A DNA stretch of 64,000 bases, from the NCBI GenBank assembly GCA_014802015.1, contig JAAVDB010000012.1, positions 58,744 to 122,743 of the forward strand, written 5' to 3'. Source of the DNA: Bacteroides sp. Lineage in GTDB: Bacteria > Bacteroidota > Bacteroidia > Bacteroidales > Muribaculaceae. The position numbers were made by a program, and so were the translations under genes. This document shows, piece by piece, positions 47,003 through 56,001 of the stretch. The notes under the pieces were generated by a model, which saw only the letters and a list, made by a program, of their open reading frames with translations, was not told the origin of the DNA and made no database searches. Within the stretch, counting starts at the first letter, position 1; every line of letters starts with the position of its first letter.

Positions 47003-47887
47003 ATGGAACATAAAGCAGGATTTGTAAATATAGTGGGTAATCCCAACGTGGGCAAGTCTACGCTCATGAATCTGCTCGTGGGCGAACGAATCAGTATTAT
47101 AACATCAAAGGCTCAGACTACCCGTCATCGCATCACAGGCATCGTCAATACGCCCGAGTATCAGATTGTCTTCTCGGACACTCCCGGTGTCCTGGCGCCT
47201 AAATATAAGCTTCAGGAGAGCATGCTTAATTTCAGCGAGGGTGCTCTTGTCGATGCGGATGTGCTTGTCTACGTCACCGATGTGGTCGAGGATCCGTCCA
47301 AGAATGCTGACTTTCTCGCCAAGGTGGCTAAGGAAAGTGTACCTGTGCTGCTTGTCATCAATAAGATTGACCTTGTGAAGGTTCAGGTAGATCTCGAAGC
47401 TCTCACCGAGCGTTGGCAGTCTATCCTGCCCAAGGCAGAGATTTTCCCCGTTTCGGCTAAAGAGAATTTCAATGTGTCGGCACTGATGCAGCGCATTGTC
47501 GAACTGCTCCCTGTGTCACCCCCATTCTTCGGAAAGGATGCGCTCACCGACAAGCCTGCCCGTTTCTTTGTGACTGAGATTATCCGTGAGAAGATCCTGA
47601 CGCTTTATGACAAGGAGATACCTTACTCGGTAGAGGTTATTGTCGAGAAGTTTGAGGAGAAAGACAACTCTATTCATATCATGGCTGTGATCTACGTCGA
47701 GCGTGAGTCGCAGAAGGGTATTATTATCGGCCATAAGGGTTCGATGATCAAGAAGGTCGGTATCGAAGCACGTAAGGATATTGAGAAATTTTTCGGCAAG
47801 AGTGTGTATCTCGAAATGTTTGTCAAGGTAGAGCCTAACTGGCGTAACCGTGAGAACAAGCTGAAATCGTTCGGATACATCGAATAA
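47003..47887 (+). CDS. era: GTPase Era
   Basis: The 294-residue protein has G1 GNPNVGKSTL, G2 TTRH, G3 DTPG and G4 NKID. The C-terminal KH domain follows with IIIGHKGSMIKKVGIEARKDIEKFFGKSVYLEMFVKV. Era helps mature 16S rRNA and the 30S subunit. The length is normal. It ends at a strong bidirectional terminator shared with secDF. Confidence 0.96.
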   Translation: MEHKAGFVNIVGNPNVGKSTLMNLLVGERISIITSKAQTTRHRITGIVNTPEYQIVFSDTPGVLAPKYKLQESMLNFSEGALVDADVLVYVTDVVEDPSKNADFLAKVAKESVPVLLVINKIDLVKVQVDLEALTERWQSILPKAEIFPVSAKENFNVSALMQRIVELLPVSPPFFGKDALTDKPARFFVTEIIREKILTLYDKEIPYSVEVIVEKFEEKDNSIHIMAVIYVERESQKGIIIGHKGSMIKKVGIEARKDIEKFFGKSVYLEMFVKVEPNWRNRENKLKSFGYIE

Positions 47888-47962
47888 TACTCGATTTTCC
47901 ACTGACACAATCGTATGTGACTATTCGCGGCATCATCAAGCCGTGACGGCTAATAATAAAAG

Positions 47963-48014
47963 GAGCAGGGGCCCCGGTTTCCATTGGAGGAATCAGGGCC
48001 CCTGCTCTTGTATT
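47963..48014. terminator. Bidirectional terminator between era and secDF
   Basis: GAGCAGGGGCCC (47963-47974) and GGGCCCCTGCTC (47996-48007) form a perfect 12-bp stem. Plus-strand TTGTATTTG and minus-strand CTTTTATTATT follow. Confidence 0.85.
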
Positions 48015-48020
48015 TGTTTA

Positions 48021-48058
48021 TACTAAAGTATATCCCGGTGGGGAGATATACTTTAGTA
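48021..48058. repeat. Perfect 14-bp inverted repeat at the 3' side of secDF
   Basis: TACTAAAGTATATC (48021-48034) and GATATACTTTAGTA (48045-48058) are exact complements with a 10-nt loop. It ends 10 bp after the secDF stop and probably adds to 3' end stability or termination. Confidence 0.7.
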
Positions 48059-48067
48059 CGGGATTAT

Positions 48068-50950
48068 TTATGCCTTTGCGCCTTTGTTGCGACGGGCATC
48101 GGTGAGGTAAGCTACGGGAGCTGCAATGAAGATTGTAGCAAGTGTACCGATCACAACACCGAAGATCATTGCGAACACGAACGAACGGATGGCGTCGCCG
48201 CCGAGGATGAAGATACACAGGAGCACGAGGAGTGTCGAGCATGATGTCATCACCGTACGTCCGAGGGTCGAGTTGATTGACGAATTGATGGTGTCGAAGA
48301 AATTCTGCTTGGGATACAGACCTACGTTCTCACGTACACGGTCGAATACCACCACTGTATCGTTGATCTGATAACCGATCACTGTAAGGATAGCGGCGAT
48401 GAACGACTGGTCGATCTCCATAGCGAAGGGGAATACGCCCCAGAAAATCGAGTAGAAACCTACGATGGTGAATGCGGTGAATGCCACAGCTGCGAGCGCA
48501 CCTACTGAGAACGCTACGTTGCGGAAACGGAGCAGGATGTAGAGGAACATAGCTACGAGAGCGAGACCTACTGCGATGTAAGCGTCGGTGCGCATGTCGT
48601 TGGCCACTGTAGGACCTACTTTCTGTGATGACATGATACCGATGTTCTCGTTAGTGGTCGAGAAGTCCTCCATGCTCATGCCGTTGAGTTCTTCCTGAAG
48701 GCCGTCATAGAGAATCTTGGTGATCTCTTCGTCAACACCCTCCTCGTCTGAGTCAATCTTGTAGTTGGTCGAGATACGCACCTTGGTGTCGTCGTCGATA
48801 GTGATGACACTGAGCTGTGCACCGTCGAAGAGCGGGGTCAGCTTGGCGTCGAGCTCGTGGGTCTTGACGGGATGATCGAACTGTACCACATAGTTGCGAC
48901 CGCCCGAGAAGTCGATGCCCTGGTTGAGGCCGCGGGCAAAGAGGCTGATGACGATGATGACGATGATTACGCCTGCGGTGATAAAGCTGACCTTGCGTGC
49001 GCCGAGGAAGTTGAACTTGGTGTTGGTGAACATCTTGTTGCTGAGAGGGGTCGAGAATTTGAGGTTCTCAAACGCCTTGGTCTTGGCAAACGCGAGATAG
49101 ATGAGGCGGGTCAGATATACTGCTGTGAAGAACGAGCAGATAATACCTATGATAAGAGTGGTGGCAAAACCCTTGATGGGACCTGTACCGAAGAGGAGCA
49201 GGATGACACCTGTGATGATCGAGGTAAGGTTGGAGTCGAAGATTGCCGAGAAGGCGTTGGAATAACCGTCGGCGATAGCGGTGCGGACATTCTTGCCGGC
49301 GCGGAGTTCCTCCTTGGCGCGCTCGTAGATGAGCACGTTGGCATCGACAGCCATACCGAGTGCGAGCACGATACCTGCGATACCCGAGAGGGTAAGCACT
49401 GCCTGGAACGAAGCGAGGATACCGAATGTGAAGAAGATGTTGAATACCAACGCTATGTTGGCGATGAGTCCGGGGATGAGTCCGTAGAAGAGACACATGA
49501 ACACCATGAGGAGGATGAGTGCGATCACGAATGACCAGAGGCCGTCGTGGATAGCCTGCTCACCGAGTGACGGACCGATGACGGTGTCGGAGATGATGTC
49601 AACCTTGGCTGCCATCTTACCTGACTTGAGCACGTTGGCAAGGTCTTTTGCCTCGTCGGTGGTGAAGTCGCCGGTGATTGACGAGCGTCCACCCTCGATG
49701 GCATTCTGTACACGGGGTGCTGAGTATACCTGATCGTCGAGCACGATGGCCACCTGCTTGCCGATGTTGGCGGCGGTGAGGCGTGCCCACTGGCGTCCTG
49801 CCTCGGGCTTCATGGTCATCGATACATAGTTGCCGCCCTGAGTTGCGTCATATTCGCTCGATGCGCTGGTGATGACGTCGCCTGCGAGTGCGGGCTTGCC
49901 GTTGGTGGTCTTGAGGGCTACGAGCTCATAGATGGCGAGATTGCGTTTGCCACGCACTGAGTCGTCGATCTGGACGATCTCGGGCTTGAACTCCCATGCG
50001 AGCTTGAGGTTGCTGGGGAGGATGCGCTTGGCTGCGGGTGATGCGAGCAGTGCATTGATGGTGTCGCGTGCAGTCTCGGGAGCCATACCGATGCCGATGA
50101 GGTTGCGGGGGCCGGCTACGAAGTAGTCGAAGAGGCCCTTGCCGTTGCCTGTGGTGTCGGCGCGGAGCTGATTGTCAAGCTGCTGGAGTACGGCTGAGAT
50201 TTCGTTTGCGGGAGTTGTCTCGTAGAACTCAAGGTTGGCGCTTGACTTCAGGAGTTCGCGTACACGGTCGTGCTCTTTCACGCCGGGGAGCTCAAGGAGG
50301 ATCTGGCCGTCCTTTTCAAGTTCCTGAATGTTGGGGGCTACGACACCAAACTGGTCGATACGGGTGCGGAGCACGTTGGTCGAGCTGCTTACGCGGTCCT
50401 TGACCTCCTGCTTGAGTGAGCTCTTGGCCGCATCAAAGCTCTCGCCGCGCTTTACTTGATCCTTGAATACGACCGAGAGGTCGCCCTGAGGGTCGAGCTT
50501 GCGGTATTCGTTGCAGAATATGTCAATGTAGTCGGCGCTCTTGTTGACGCGGGCTACAGAGTCAGCGTTGGCGATAGCGGTGTTGAAGTAGGGATTGCCC
50601 TCGGCGTTGGCCATCGAGCGGAGGATGTCGGGAACGGAAACCTGGAGAGTTACGTTCATACCACCCTTGAGGTCGAGACCGAGTCCTACGGCGAGTTTCT
50701 GTACTTCGTTGAAAGTGTAGCCGAGATAAACCTTTTCGTTAGCGATGTTCTTGATGTACTCGCTATAGGCTTTGCGTTTAGTTTCCGGAGAATTGTTGTC
50801 CTTGGCGGCCTCAACTGATGCATACTCGTCTGCTTTTCCCTCCCAGTGGTTGGTTACCACGGTGAAAGAAAGGTAGAAGAGGCAGATGAGCACCATGAAG
50901 ATGGCGATAACACCGGCAACAATACTTCCCAAAGATCCTTTGCTTTGCAT
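48068..50950 (-). CDS. secDF: Fused protein-export membrane protein SecDF
   Basis: This 960-residue fusion of SecD and SecF has about 12 membrane helices. The SecD half has LGLDLKGGMNVTLQV and a large periplasmic P1 domain, then ALGMAVDANVLIYERAKEEL. The SecF half begins after about residue 620 (FNFLGARKVSFITAGVI) and has INDTVVVFDRVRENV. It uses the proton gradient to pull exported proteins through SecYEG. Fused SecDF is normal for Bacteroidota. No clear -7 box was found upstream. Confidence 0.96.
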   Translation of the reverse strand: MQSKGSLGSIVAGVIAIFMVLICLFYLSFTVVTNHWEGKADEYASVEAAKDNNSPETKRKAYSEYIKNIANEKVYLGYTFNEVQKLAVGLGLDLKGGMNVTLQVSVPDILRSMANAEGNPYFNTAIANADSVARVNKSADYIDIFCNEYRKLDPQGDLSVVFKDQVKRGESFDAAKSSLKQEVKDRVSSSTNVLRTRIDQFGVVAPNIQELEKDGQILLELPGVKEHDRVRELLKSSANLEFYETTPANEISAVLQQLDNQLRADTTGNGKGLFDYFVAGPRNLIGIGMAPETARDTINALLASPAAKRILPSNLKLAWEFKPEIVQIDDSVRGKRNLAIYELVALKTTNGKPALAGDVITSASSEYDATQGGNYVSMTMKPEAGRQWARLTAANIGKQVAIVLDDQVYSAPRVQNAIEGGRSSITGDFTTDEAKDLANVLKSGKMAAKVDIISDTVIGPSLGEQAIHDGLWSFVIALILLMVFMCLFYGLIPGLIANIALVFNIFFTFGILASFQAVLTLSGIAGIVLALGMAVDANVLIYERAKEELRAGKNVRTAIADGYSNAFSAIFDSNLTSIITGVILLLFGTGPIKGFATTLIIGIICSFFTAVYLTRLIYLAFAKTKAFENLKFSTPLSNKMFTNTKFNFLGARKVSFITAGVIIVIIVISLFARGLNQGIDFSGGRNYVVQFDHPVKTHELDAKLTPLFDGAQLSVITIDDDTKVRISTNYKIDSDEEGVDEEITKILYDGLQEELNGMSMEDFSTTNENIGIMSSQKVGPTVANDMRTDAYIAVGLALVAMFLYILLRFRNVAFSVGALAAVAFTAFTIVGFYSIFWGVFPFAMEIDQSFIAAILTVIGYQINDTVVVFDRVRENVGLYPKQNFFDTINSSINSTLGRTVMTSCSTLLVLLCIFILGGDAIRSFVFAMIFGVVIGTLATIFIAAPVAYLTDARRNKGAKA

Positions 50951-51048
50951 TGTGTTAAAGTAGTGTATTAAAGTGATTTAAGTATTGAATTTACAAGTTA
51001 TGTCGGGCAGGACGCTCTGCGCCCGGCCCTTTAAGAGGTGCAAATATA

Positions 51049-51651
51049 CTAAATATTTGCCAAGCGGGCAAGATATTTGCCGATAATGTCAAATTCGATG
51101 TTTACTTTCGAGCCCTTTCGGATGGACTTGAAGTTGGTGTGTTCGAGTGTGTAAGGGATGATGGCGACGCGGAATGACTCGGGGGTCGAGTCGCACACGG
51201 TGAGGCTGACGCCGTTGACTGTCACCGAACCCTTCTCGACGGTGGTATAGCCCTGACGCGCCATTTCGGGTGACACGTCGTAGGTGAATTTAAAATACTT
51301 GCTCCCCTCCACCTCTTCGATCTCCTCGCATACGGCGGTGGTGTCGACGTGACCCTGTACGATGTGGCCGTCGAGGCGTCCGTTCATCAGCATCGAACGT
51401 TCGAGGTTGACTTCGTCGCCCGGACGGAGCAGGCCGAGGTTGCTGCGGTCGAGGGTCTCGCGTATGGCTGTCACGGTATATGTCCCGTCGCCCGGGAGGT
51501 CTACTACCGTGAGGCAGACTCCGTTGTGGGCCACACTCTGGTCGATGCGCAGTTCGTTGGCAAACGAGCACTTTACCTTGAGGTCGATATTGCCGTCATG
51601 GCTGATGACATCCACCACGCGGGCGGGTTCTTCTACTATTCCTGAAAACAT
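51049..51651 (-). CDS. ribE: Riboflavin synthase alpha chain
   Basis: At 200 residues it is two tandem lumazine-binding domains. It starts with the conserved MFSGIVEE; the first domain has SVAHNGVCLTVVDL and the second has KGSVTVNGVSLTVCD, preceded by HIVQGHVDTTA. It dismutates two 6,7-dimethyl-8-ribityllumazines to riboflavin. Single gene with its own promoter, divergent from the cobalamin adenosyltransferase. Confidence 0.96.
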   Translation of the reverse strand: MFSGIVEEPARVVDVISHDGNIDLKVKCSFANELRIDQSVAHNGVCLTVVDLPGDGTYTVTAIRETLDRSNLGLLRPGDEVNLERSMLMNGRLDGHIVQGHVDTTAVCEEIEEVEGSKYFKFTYDVSPEMARQGYTTVEKGSVTVNGVSLTVCDSTPESFRVAIIPYTLEHTNFKSIRKGSKVNIEFDIIGKYLARLANI

Positions 51652-51692
51652 TTTTGTAGGTTATTAGTAAGTTTATGTTACCTTATTAACGG

Positions 51693-51700
51693 CAAAATTA
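51693..51700 (-). promoter_or_regulatory. -7 box of ribE
   Basis: Minus-strand TAATTTTG fits TAnnTTTG, 42 bp before the ATG; a TTG lies about 22 bp above it. Confidence 0.5.
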
Positions 51701-51713
51701 CGAAAAAATGATG

Positions 51714-51721
51714 TACATTTG
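51714..51721 (+). promoter_or_regulatory. -7 box of the cobalamin adenosyltransferase gene
   Basis: TACATTTG fits TAnnTTTG and ends only 5 bp before the first ATG (51727). The mRNA would be leaderless or would start at the second ATG (51739). Confidence 0.5.
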
Positions 51722-51726
51722 CAAGT

Positions 51727-52317
51727 ATGAAGAAGAGTATGCTTTATACGCGCACCGGTGACCGCGGCACTACGGCGCTGGTGGGAGGCTCACGGGTGGC
51801 CAAAAATTCACCTCGTGTCAATGCTTACGGCTCGGTGGATGAGCTGAACGCACATATCGGTCTGCTGCATGCGCACGTGTGCCTGACGGCGGGTGAGGAT
51901 GCGGATGATGCCGGGCTGTTGCTCCGGGTCAATGCCGTGATGTTCAGCCTCGGAGCCTACCTGGCCACTCCGTCGCCCGTGTGCGGCCCGGATGAACCGG
52001 TGCCGGCTGATGTCAAGGGCCCGGCGGTCAGCGAGGATGATGTCGAGATGCTTGAGCGGGCTATCGATCGGCTTGATGCCTCCGTCCCCCCTCAGAAGAC
52101 GTTTATCCTGCCCGGCGGCACTGTCGCCGCAAGTGTGGCTCACGTGGCGCGCACCGTGTGCCGGCGTGCCGAGCGCGAGGTGCTGACGCTGGCCGACACG
52201 GGCGAGTATGTTCATCCGATGGTCACACGCTACATCAACCGTCTGAGCGACTATCTTTTTATCCTTGCGCGCAGTCTCAATCATCTGGCCGGAGTGCCCG
52301 ACATCCCCTGGCCCTGA
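51727..52317 (+). CDS. PduO-type ATP:cob(I)alamin adenosyltransferase
   Basis: The 196-residue protein starts MKKSMLYTRTGDRGTTALVGG, the ATP-binding signature of the PduO family. GSVDELNAHIGLLHA and the C-terminal ADTGEYVHPMVTRYINRLSDYLFILARSLN follow. It makes adenosylcobalamin from cob(I)alamin. ATG 51727 and 51739 are both possible given the promoter position. The 3' end overlaps the convergent WYL gene by 37 bp. Confidence 0.92.
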   Translation: MKKSMLYTRTGDRGTTALVGGSRVAKNSPRVNAYGSVDELNAHIGLLHAHVCLTAGEDADDAGLLLRVNAVMFSLGAYLATPSPVCGPDEPVPADVKGPAVSEDDVEMLERAIDRLDASVPPQKTFILPGGTVAASVAHVARTVCRRAEREVLTLADTGEYVHPMVTRYINRLSDYLFILARSLNHLAGVPDIPWP

Positions 52318-53219
52318 TCGGTCGGATCGTCATAGAGTGCGAGGGTCTCGCGTAGCGAAGATCTGACCATGGCACGCAGTTCGGGCGGAGATATTACAGT
52401 GACTTTCGGCCCGAGTGACAGCAGTTCCTGCACGAAGTCGGGCGTCAGCCTCAGCCTGTAATAGAATATCGAGTAACTGTCATGTATGGCCTCGCGCTGA
52501 GAGTGATGCAGCGGGAGGGCACGGAAATACTTGGCCTGCCGGGGATCGGTGCGCAGGGCCACCTCTTTCGGCTCGCCCTGCGAGAATACGATGCCGAATG
52601 TGTCGCGGACATAGCTCTCGGCATCAAACGTCGGGTCGGGCGTGAACGTGTCATCTCCGATGGTCACGTCCTCCATGCGGTCGAGTGCGTATGTCTTGAC
52701 CTTGCCGTCGATGGCGTTGCGCCCTGTCAGATACCACCGCTGACGGAATATCTTCAGAAAGTATGGCTCGACGATGACACCCGTGGTGGGAGTGGAGCGG
52801 GTATAGGGACGGTAGGTGAAGTGCACGGCCCGGTGCTCGCGCAGGGCCGACACGACCTGCGACAGATACATGCGGGCCGAGGGTACATCCTCAAGAAATA
52901 TGCGGTCGGAGACATCCGAGACGGTCGAGAGCACATTGCTCATCGCGGCCGAGTTGAGCAGCCAGTCGGTCACGCCCTCCTGACGGTCGTCGCCCGAGGC
53001 GATGTAATATTCGTAAGTGGCCGGGTTGCATTCGATGGTGATCGAGAAGAGTTCCTCGATCGCAGCCCGGTAATTGTAGAATGTGCGTCGCGGCAGAGGT
53101 TCGCCGTCGGAGTAAGGCGATCGCATCCACAGTCTGTTGAGCTGGTCGCGCTTCAGCGAACCGTAGCGTCTGATTGTGTCGATGAGCCATATATACCGGC
53201 CCAGAAGATTCCTTGCCAT
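52281..53219 (-). CDS. WYL-domain transcriptional regulator
   Basis: The 312-residue protein has an N-terminal winged-helix-like region (LIDTIRRYGSLKRDQLNRLWMRS, RRTFYNYRAAIEELF). The WYL domain follows (EHRAVHFTYRPYTRSTPTTGVIVEPYFLKIFRQRWYLTGRNAIDGKVKTYALDRMEDV) and a C-terminal WCX extension with the helix pair ends the chain. WYL proteins sense ligands such as nucleic acids and control stress or defence genes. No defence cassette is adjacent, so the target is unknown. Confidence 0.88.
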   Translation of the reverse strand: MARNLLGRYIWLIDTIRRYGSLKRDQLNRLWMRSPYSDGEPLPRRTFYNYRAAIEELFSITIECNPATYEYYIASGDDRQEGVTDWLLNSAAMSNVLSTVSDVSDRIFLEDVPSARMYLSQVVSALREHRAVHFTYRPYTRSTPTTGVIVEPYFLKIFRQRWYLTGRNAIDGKVKTYALDRMEDVTIGDDTFTPDPTFDAESYVRDTFGIVFSQGEPKEVALRTDPRQAKYFRALPLHHSQREAIHDSYSIFYYRLRLTPDFVQELLSLGPKVTVISPPELRAMVRSSLRETLALYDDPTDQGQGMSGTPAR

Positions 53220-53335
53220 TGTCGTTTGTTCTTGCCGAGATTTTTCAACGGGTCAAAATTGCGTTCTTATTACTGAACTGAATCCCAAAGGTATGGAATT
53301 TCACCCGAAATGATTGAATATGTGTCCGAAAAAAA

Positions 53336-54247
53336 TCATCTGATGAGGGCATATTCGGTCGTGTTGCATATATATGCGGCACGGCTGTTCATATTCAGAC
53401 ATGCCTCACGCGACAGTGCTGTCGGTTGCAAAGGGGCGATAATGAGCATACGCCCCTGCGTGCATAGGTCGAAGTCACGAGCCGACGGTTTCTCGCGTTC
53501 GGAAAGGGGGATATTTCTGAGAAGTATTATACGGCTGTCGAGTGATTCCGCCTCTTCCCTGATGGCTTTTTCATCAGGGCTGATGAATGGCGACACGAGT
53601 ACGCCTCCGTTAGCTGCGCAATGCATCCATCGGTCATGATTCCTTTGCCTGGTATCTTTATCATCCGCACGATGCACCACCACTTGTTCTTTGACAGGAT
53701 TATCAAGCAGATGTAGATTACCGTAAGCCTGACACGGAGTCCCGTCGATCATAATATTATTACTGCGTGAAAAGAACTCAGGATTAGCCCTCCTCACCGC
53801 AAGCCTGTAAGGATTGGAACGGAGATAACTTATTAGCGTCGTAAATTCACGTGACGGATTGATTATAGCATCATGAAAGCCATGCTCAAATACTTCATTC
53901 ATGTTAGCCTTATTATTGACTAATAATTTGAACCAACCTATCTTACGTCCCAGGATTTCGTCAAGCTCGTATTCTACACCGAGAAATATATGCAGATGGT
54001 CGGGCATAAGAGCATATTGATATACTTTCAATGCCGGGTGGATGGTAGAAATTTCCCTGAGAGCAGCTTTGACCGCTTGCCCGAGAGGTGTTGCCTTGAT
54101 ATATGAGCTGCCTGGAGCTCCGATCGGCAATCGGTAATCACCGGCAAGATGACCAAAAGGTGGCATCTTGGGGTTTTTCATGAGTGTGATATGATAGCGG
54201 CATCTACTACGATAATTATGCCACTGAGCGCGGTAGTTTTTGCTCAT
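53336..54247 (-). CDS. Y1 (IS200/RAYT-like) transposase with extra C-terminal domain
   Basis: The 303-residue protein has a Y1 HUH domain (about 1-160): MPDHLHIFLG with the HxH pair at 84-86, and LISYLRSNPYRLA with the likely catalytic Tyr at 141. The length and lack of insertion ends favour a RAYT-type domesticated transposase. Residues about 205-295 add a Rossmann-like unit (GGVLVSPFISPDEKAIREEA, IILLRN, KPSARDFDLCTQGRMLIIAP, LNMNSRAAYI) that recalls DprA/SLOG-like proteins. ATG 54247 (MSKNYRAQWHNYRSRCRYHIT) is the natural start. It lies between wyl and yifB genes. Confidence 0.8.
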   Translation of the reverse strand: MSKNYRAQWHNYRSRCRYHITLMKNPKMPPFGHLAGDYRLPIGAPGSSYIKATPLGQAVKAALREISTIHPALKVYQYALMPDHLHIFLGVEYELDEILGRKIGWFKLLVNNKANMNEVFEHGFHDAIINPSREFTTLISYLRSNPYRLAVRRANPEFFSRSNNIMIDGTPCQAYGNLHLLDNPVKEQVVVHRADDKDTRQRNHDRWMHCAANGGVLVSPFISPDEKAIREEAESLDSRIILLRNIPLSEREKPSARDFDLCTQGRMLIIAPLQPTALSREACLNMNSRAAYICNTTEYALIR

Positions 54248-54353
54248 GGTGATTGATATGTATGTGATGATTGTTGACTCGCATAAGCTCATCACTATTC
54301 CGAAAAATTTCGGTTAAGCGCTGAGCTTTTGCGGAGAAGTAGATGGACCGGTG

Positions 54354-55955
54354 TCAGTAGTTTTTGCCCCAGCTGCTGCGGTCGAGGTTGCGGTAGGCGA
54401 GGGCTTCGTAGAGGTGTCCGCTGAGGATGGGGGCGTTGGCGGCCGCGGTGAGTGATGCCGCATCGGATGGATCAAAGTCCTCGCGGGTGGCATAGTCCAG
54501 GTCGGCGATGGTGCGTGCCACTTTGAGTATGCGGTCGTATGCGCGTGCGCTCATGTCGAGTCGGGTCATCGTCTCGCGCAGCAGCTCCATACCCTCGCGG
54601 TCAAGACCGGCATGAATGCCGAGCAGACGGTTATTCATCTGCGCGTTGCAGTGTATGTGGCGCTCCTGAGCATAGCGGTGGGCCTGTATGCGCCGTGCTT
54701 TCACCACGCGCTCGCGTATGGCGTGACTGCTTTCGGCCGGAGCTGCGGCTACGAGGCTGTCGAATGACACGGGCATGATCTCGACCTGTAGATCGATTCG
54801 GTCAAGCAGCGGGCCGGATATGCGGTTGAGGTATTTCTGCACGGCTCCAGGCGAGCAGGTGCACTCCTTGGTGGGATGTGTGTAGTAACCGCACGGGCAG
54901 GGGTTCATACTCGCCACGAGCATGAATCCGGCCGGGTAATCGATGGTATACTTCGCGCGTGCCACAGTGATGTGACGGTCTTCGAGCGGCTGACGCATCA
55001 CCTCAAGCACCTGACGCGAAAATTCGGGAAATTCGTCCATGAACAGCACACCGTTGTGAGCGAGCGAGATCTCGCCCGGTGCGGGATTGCTGCCGCCTCC
55101 GACCAGAGCCACGGGGCTGATGGTGTGGTGGGGCGAACGATAGGGGCGCACCGTCATGAGGCGCGAGCCGCTTTTGAGCCGTCCGGCCACAGAGTGTATT
55201 TTGGTCGTTTCGAGAGCCTCGGACAGGGATAATGGAGGCAATATGGTGGGCAGACGCTTGGCCATCATCGATTTGCCCGAGCCTGGAGGGCCGACGAGCA
55301 GTATGTTGTGACCGCCCGCACATGCCACCTCGAATGCGCGTTTGACACTCTCCTGACCTTTGACTTCCGAGAAATCGCAGTCGAATATGGCCGAGGAGGC
55401 TGCAAATTCGCGCCGAGTGTCCACCACGGTCGGCTCAAGACTGCGTTTGCCGGTGAAAAAGTCTATGACTTCTGACAGCGAGCTGACACCGTAGACGTCG
55501 AGATTGTTGACCACGGCCCCTTCGGCGACATTGGCCTGAGGCACGATCATACCCTTGAATCCGAGTTCGCGGGCCTTGATGGCCATGGGCAATACCCCCT
55601 TGATCGGGAGCACCGAGCCATCGAGTGACAGTTCGCCCATTATCATATAGCTGTCGAGCGCGTGCACGCACGAGATCTGTTCGGATGCCGCCAGCACGCC
55701 GATGGCTATAGGCAGGTCGTAGGCGGCTCCCTCCTTGCGCACATCTGCGGGCGAGAGGTTGACCACTACCCTGCGCCTGGGCCATGAGAGGCCACTCTGC
55801 ATGATGGCTGATACGACGCGTTCGTGACTCTCGCGCACGGCGGTGTCGGCCATCCCTACGAGTGAGTATGACACGCCGCGGTCGGCCACGACCTCGATGG
55901 TTACCACAATGGCGTCGATGCCTTGCACGGCGGCTCCGTATGTCTTGATGAGCAT
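54354..55955 (-). CDS. YifB/ComM-family Mg-chelatase-like AAA+ ATPase
   Basis: This 533-residue protein has an N-terminal Lon-protease-like domain (ATPase partner fold; VRKEGAAYDLPIAIGVL). The Mg-chelatase AAA+ core has Walker A LLVGPPGSGKSMMAKRLP and Walker B NGVLFMDEFPEFSR, then a Cys cluster PCPCGYYTHPTKECTC. A C-terminal Mg_chelatase_C domain ends it. In transformable bacteria ComM is a branch-migration helicase for integrating DNA. It follows mfd by 46 bp. Confidence 0.92.
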   Translation of the reverse strand: MLIKTYGAAVQGIDAIVVTIEVVADRGVSYSLVGMADTAVRESHERVVSAIMQSGLSWPRRRVVVNLSPADVRKEGAAYDLPIAIGVLAASEQISCVHALDSYMIMGELSLDGSVLPIKGVLPMAIKARELGFKGMIVPQANVAEGAVVNNLDVYGVSSLSEVIDFFTGKRSLEPTVVDTRREFAASSAIFDCDFSEVKGQESVKRAFEVACAGGHNILLVGPPGSGKSMMAKRLPTILPPLSLSEALETTKIHSVAGRLKSGSRLMTVRPYRSPHHTISPVALVGGGSNPAPGEISLAHNGVLFMDEFPEFSRQVLEVMRQPLEDRHITVARAKYTIDYPAGFMLVASMNPCPCGYYTHPTKECTCSPGAVQKYLNRISGPLLDRIDLQVEIMPVSFDSLVAAAPAESSHAIRERVVKARRIQAHRYAQERHIHCNAQMNNRLLGIHAGLDREGMELLRETMTRLDMSARAYDRILKVARTIADLDYATREDFDPSDAASLTAAANAPILSGHLYEALAYRNLDRSSWGKNY

Positions 55956-56001
55956 GCTGAGGAGAATTAGGGGTTAAATCAGTTCGTTTATAATGGTGTT
56001 G

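Noticed and set aside
54296..54353. CCGAAA-AA-TTTCGG palindrome as a REP partner or terminal repeat of the Y1 transposase
   Set aside because: The stem is short, no matching copy was found on the other side of the gene, and such short AT-rich dyads are common.
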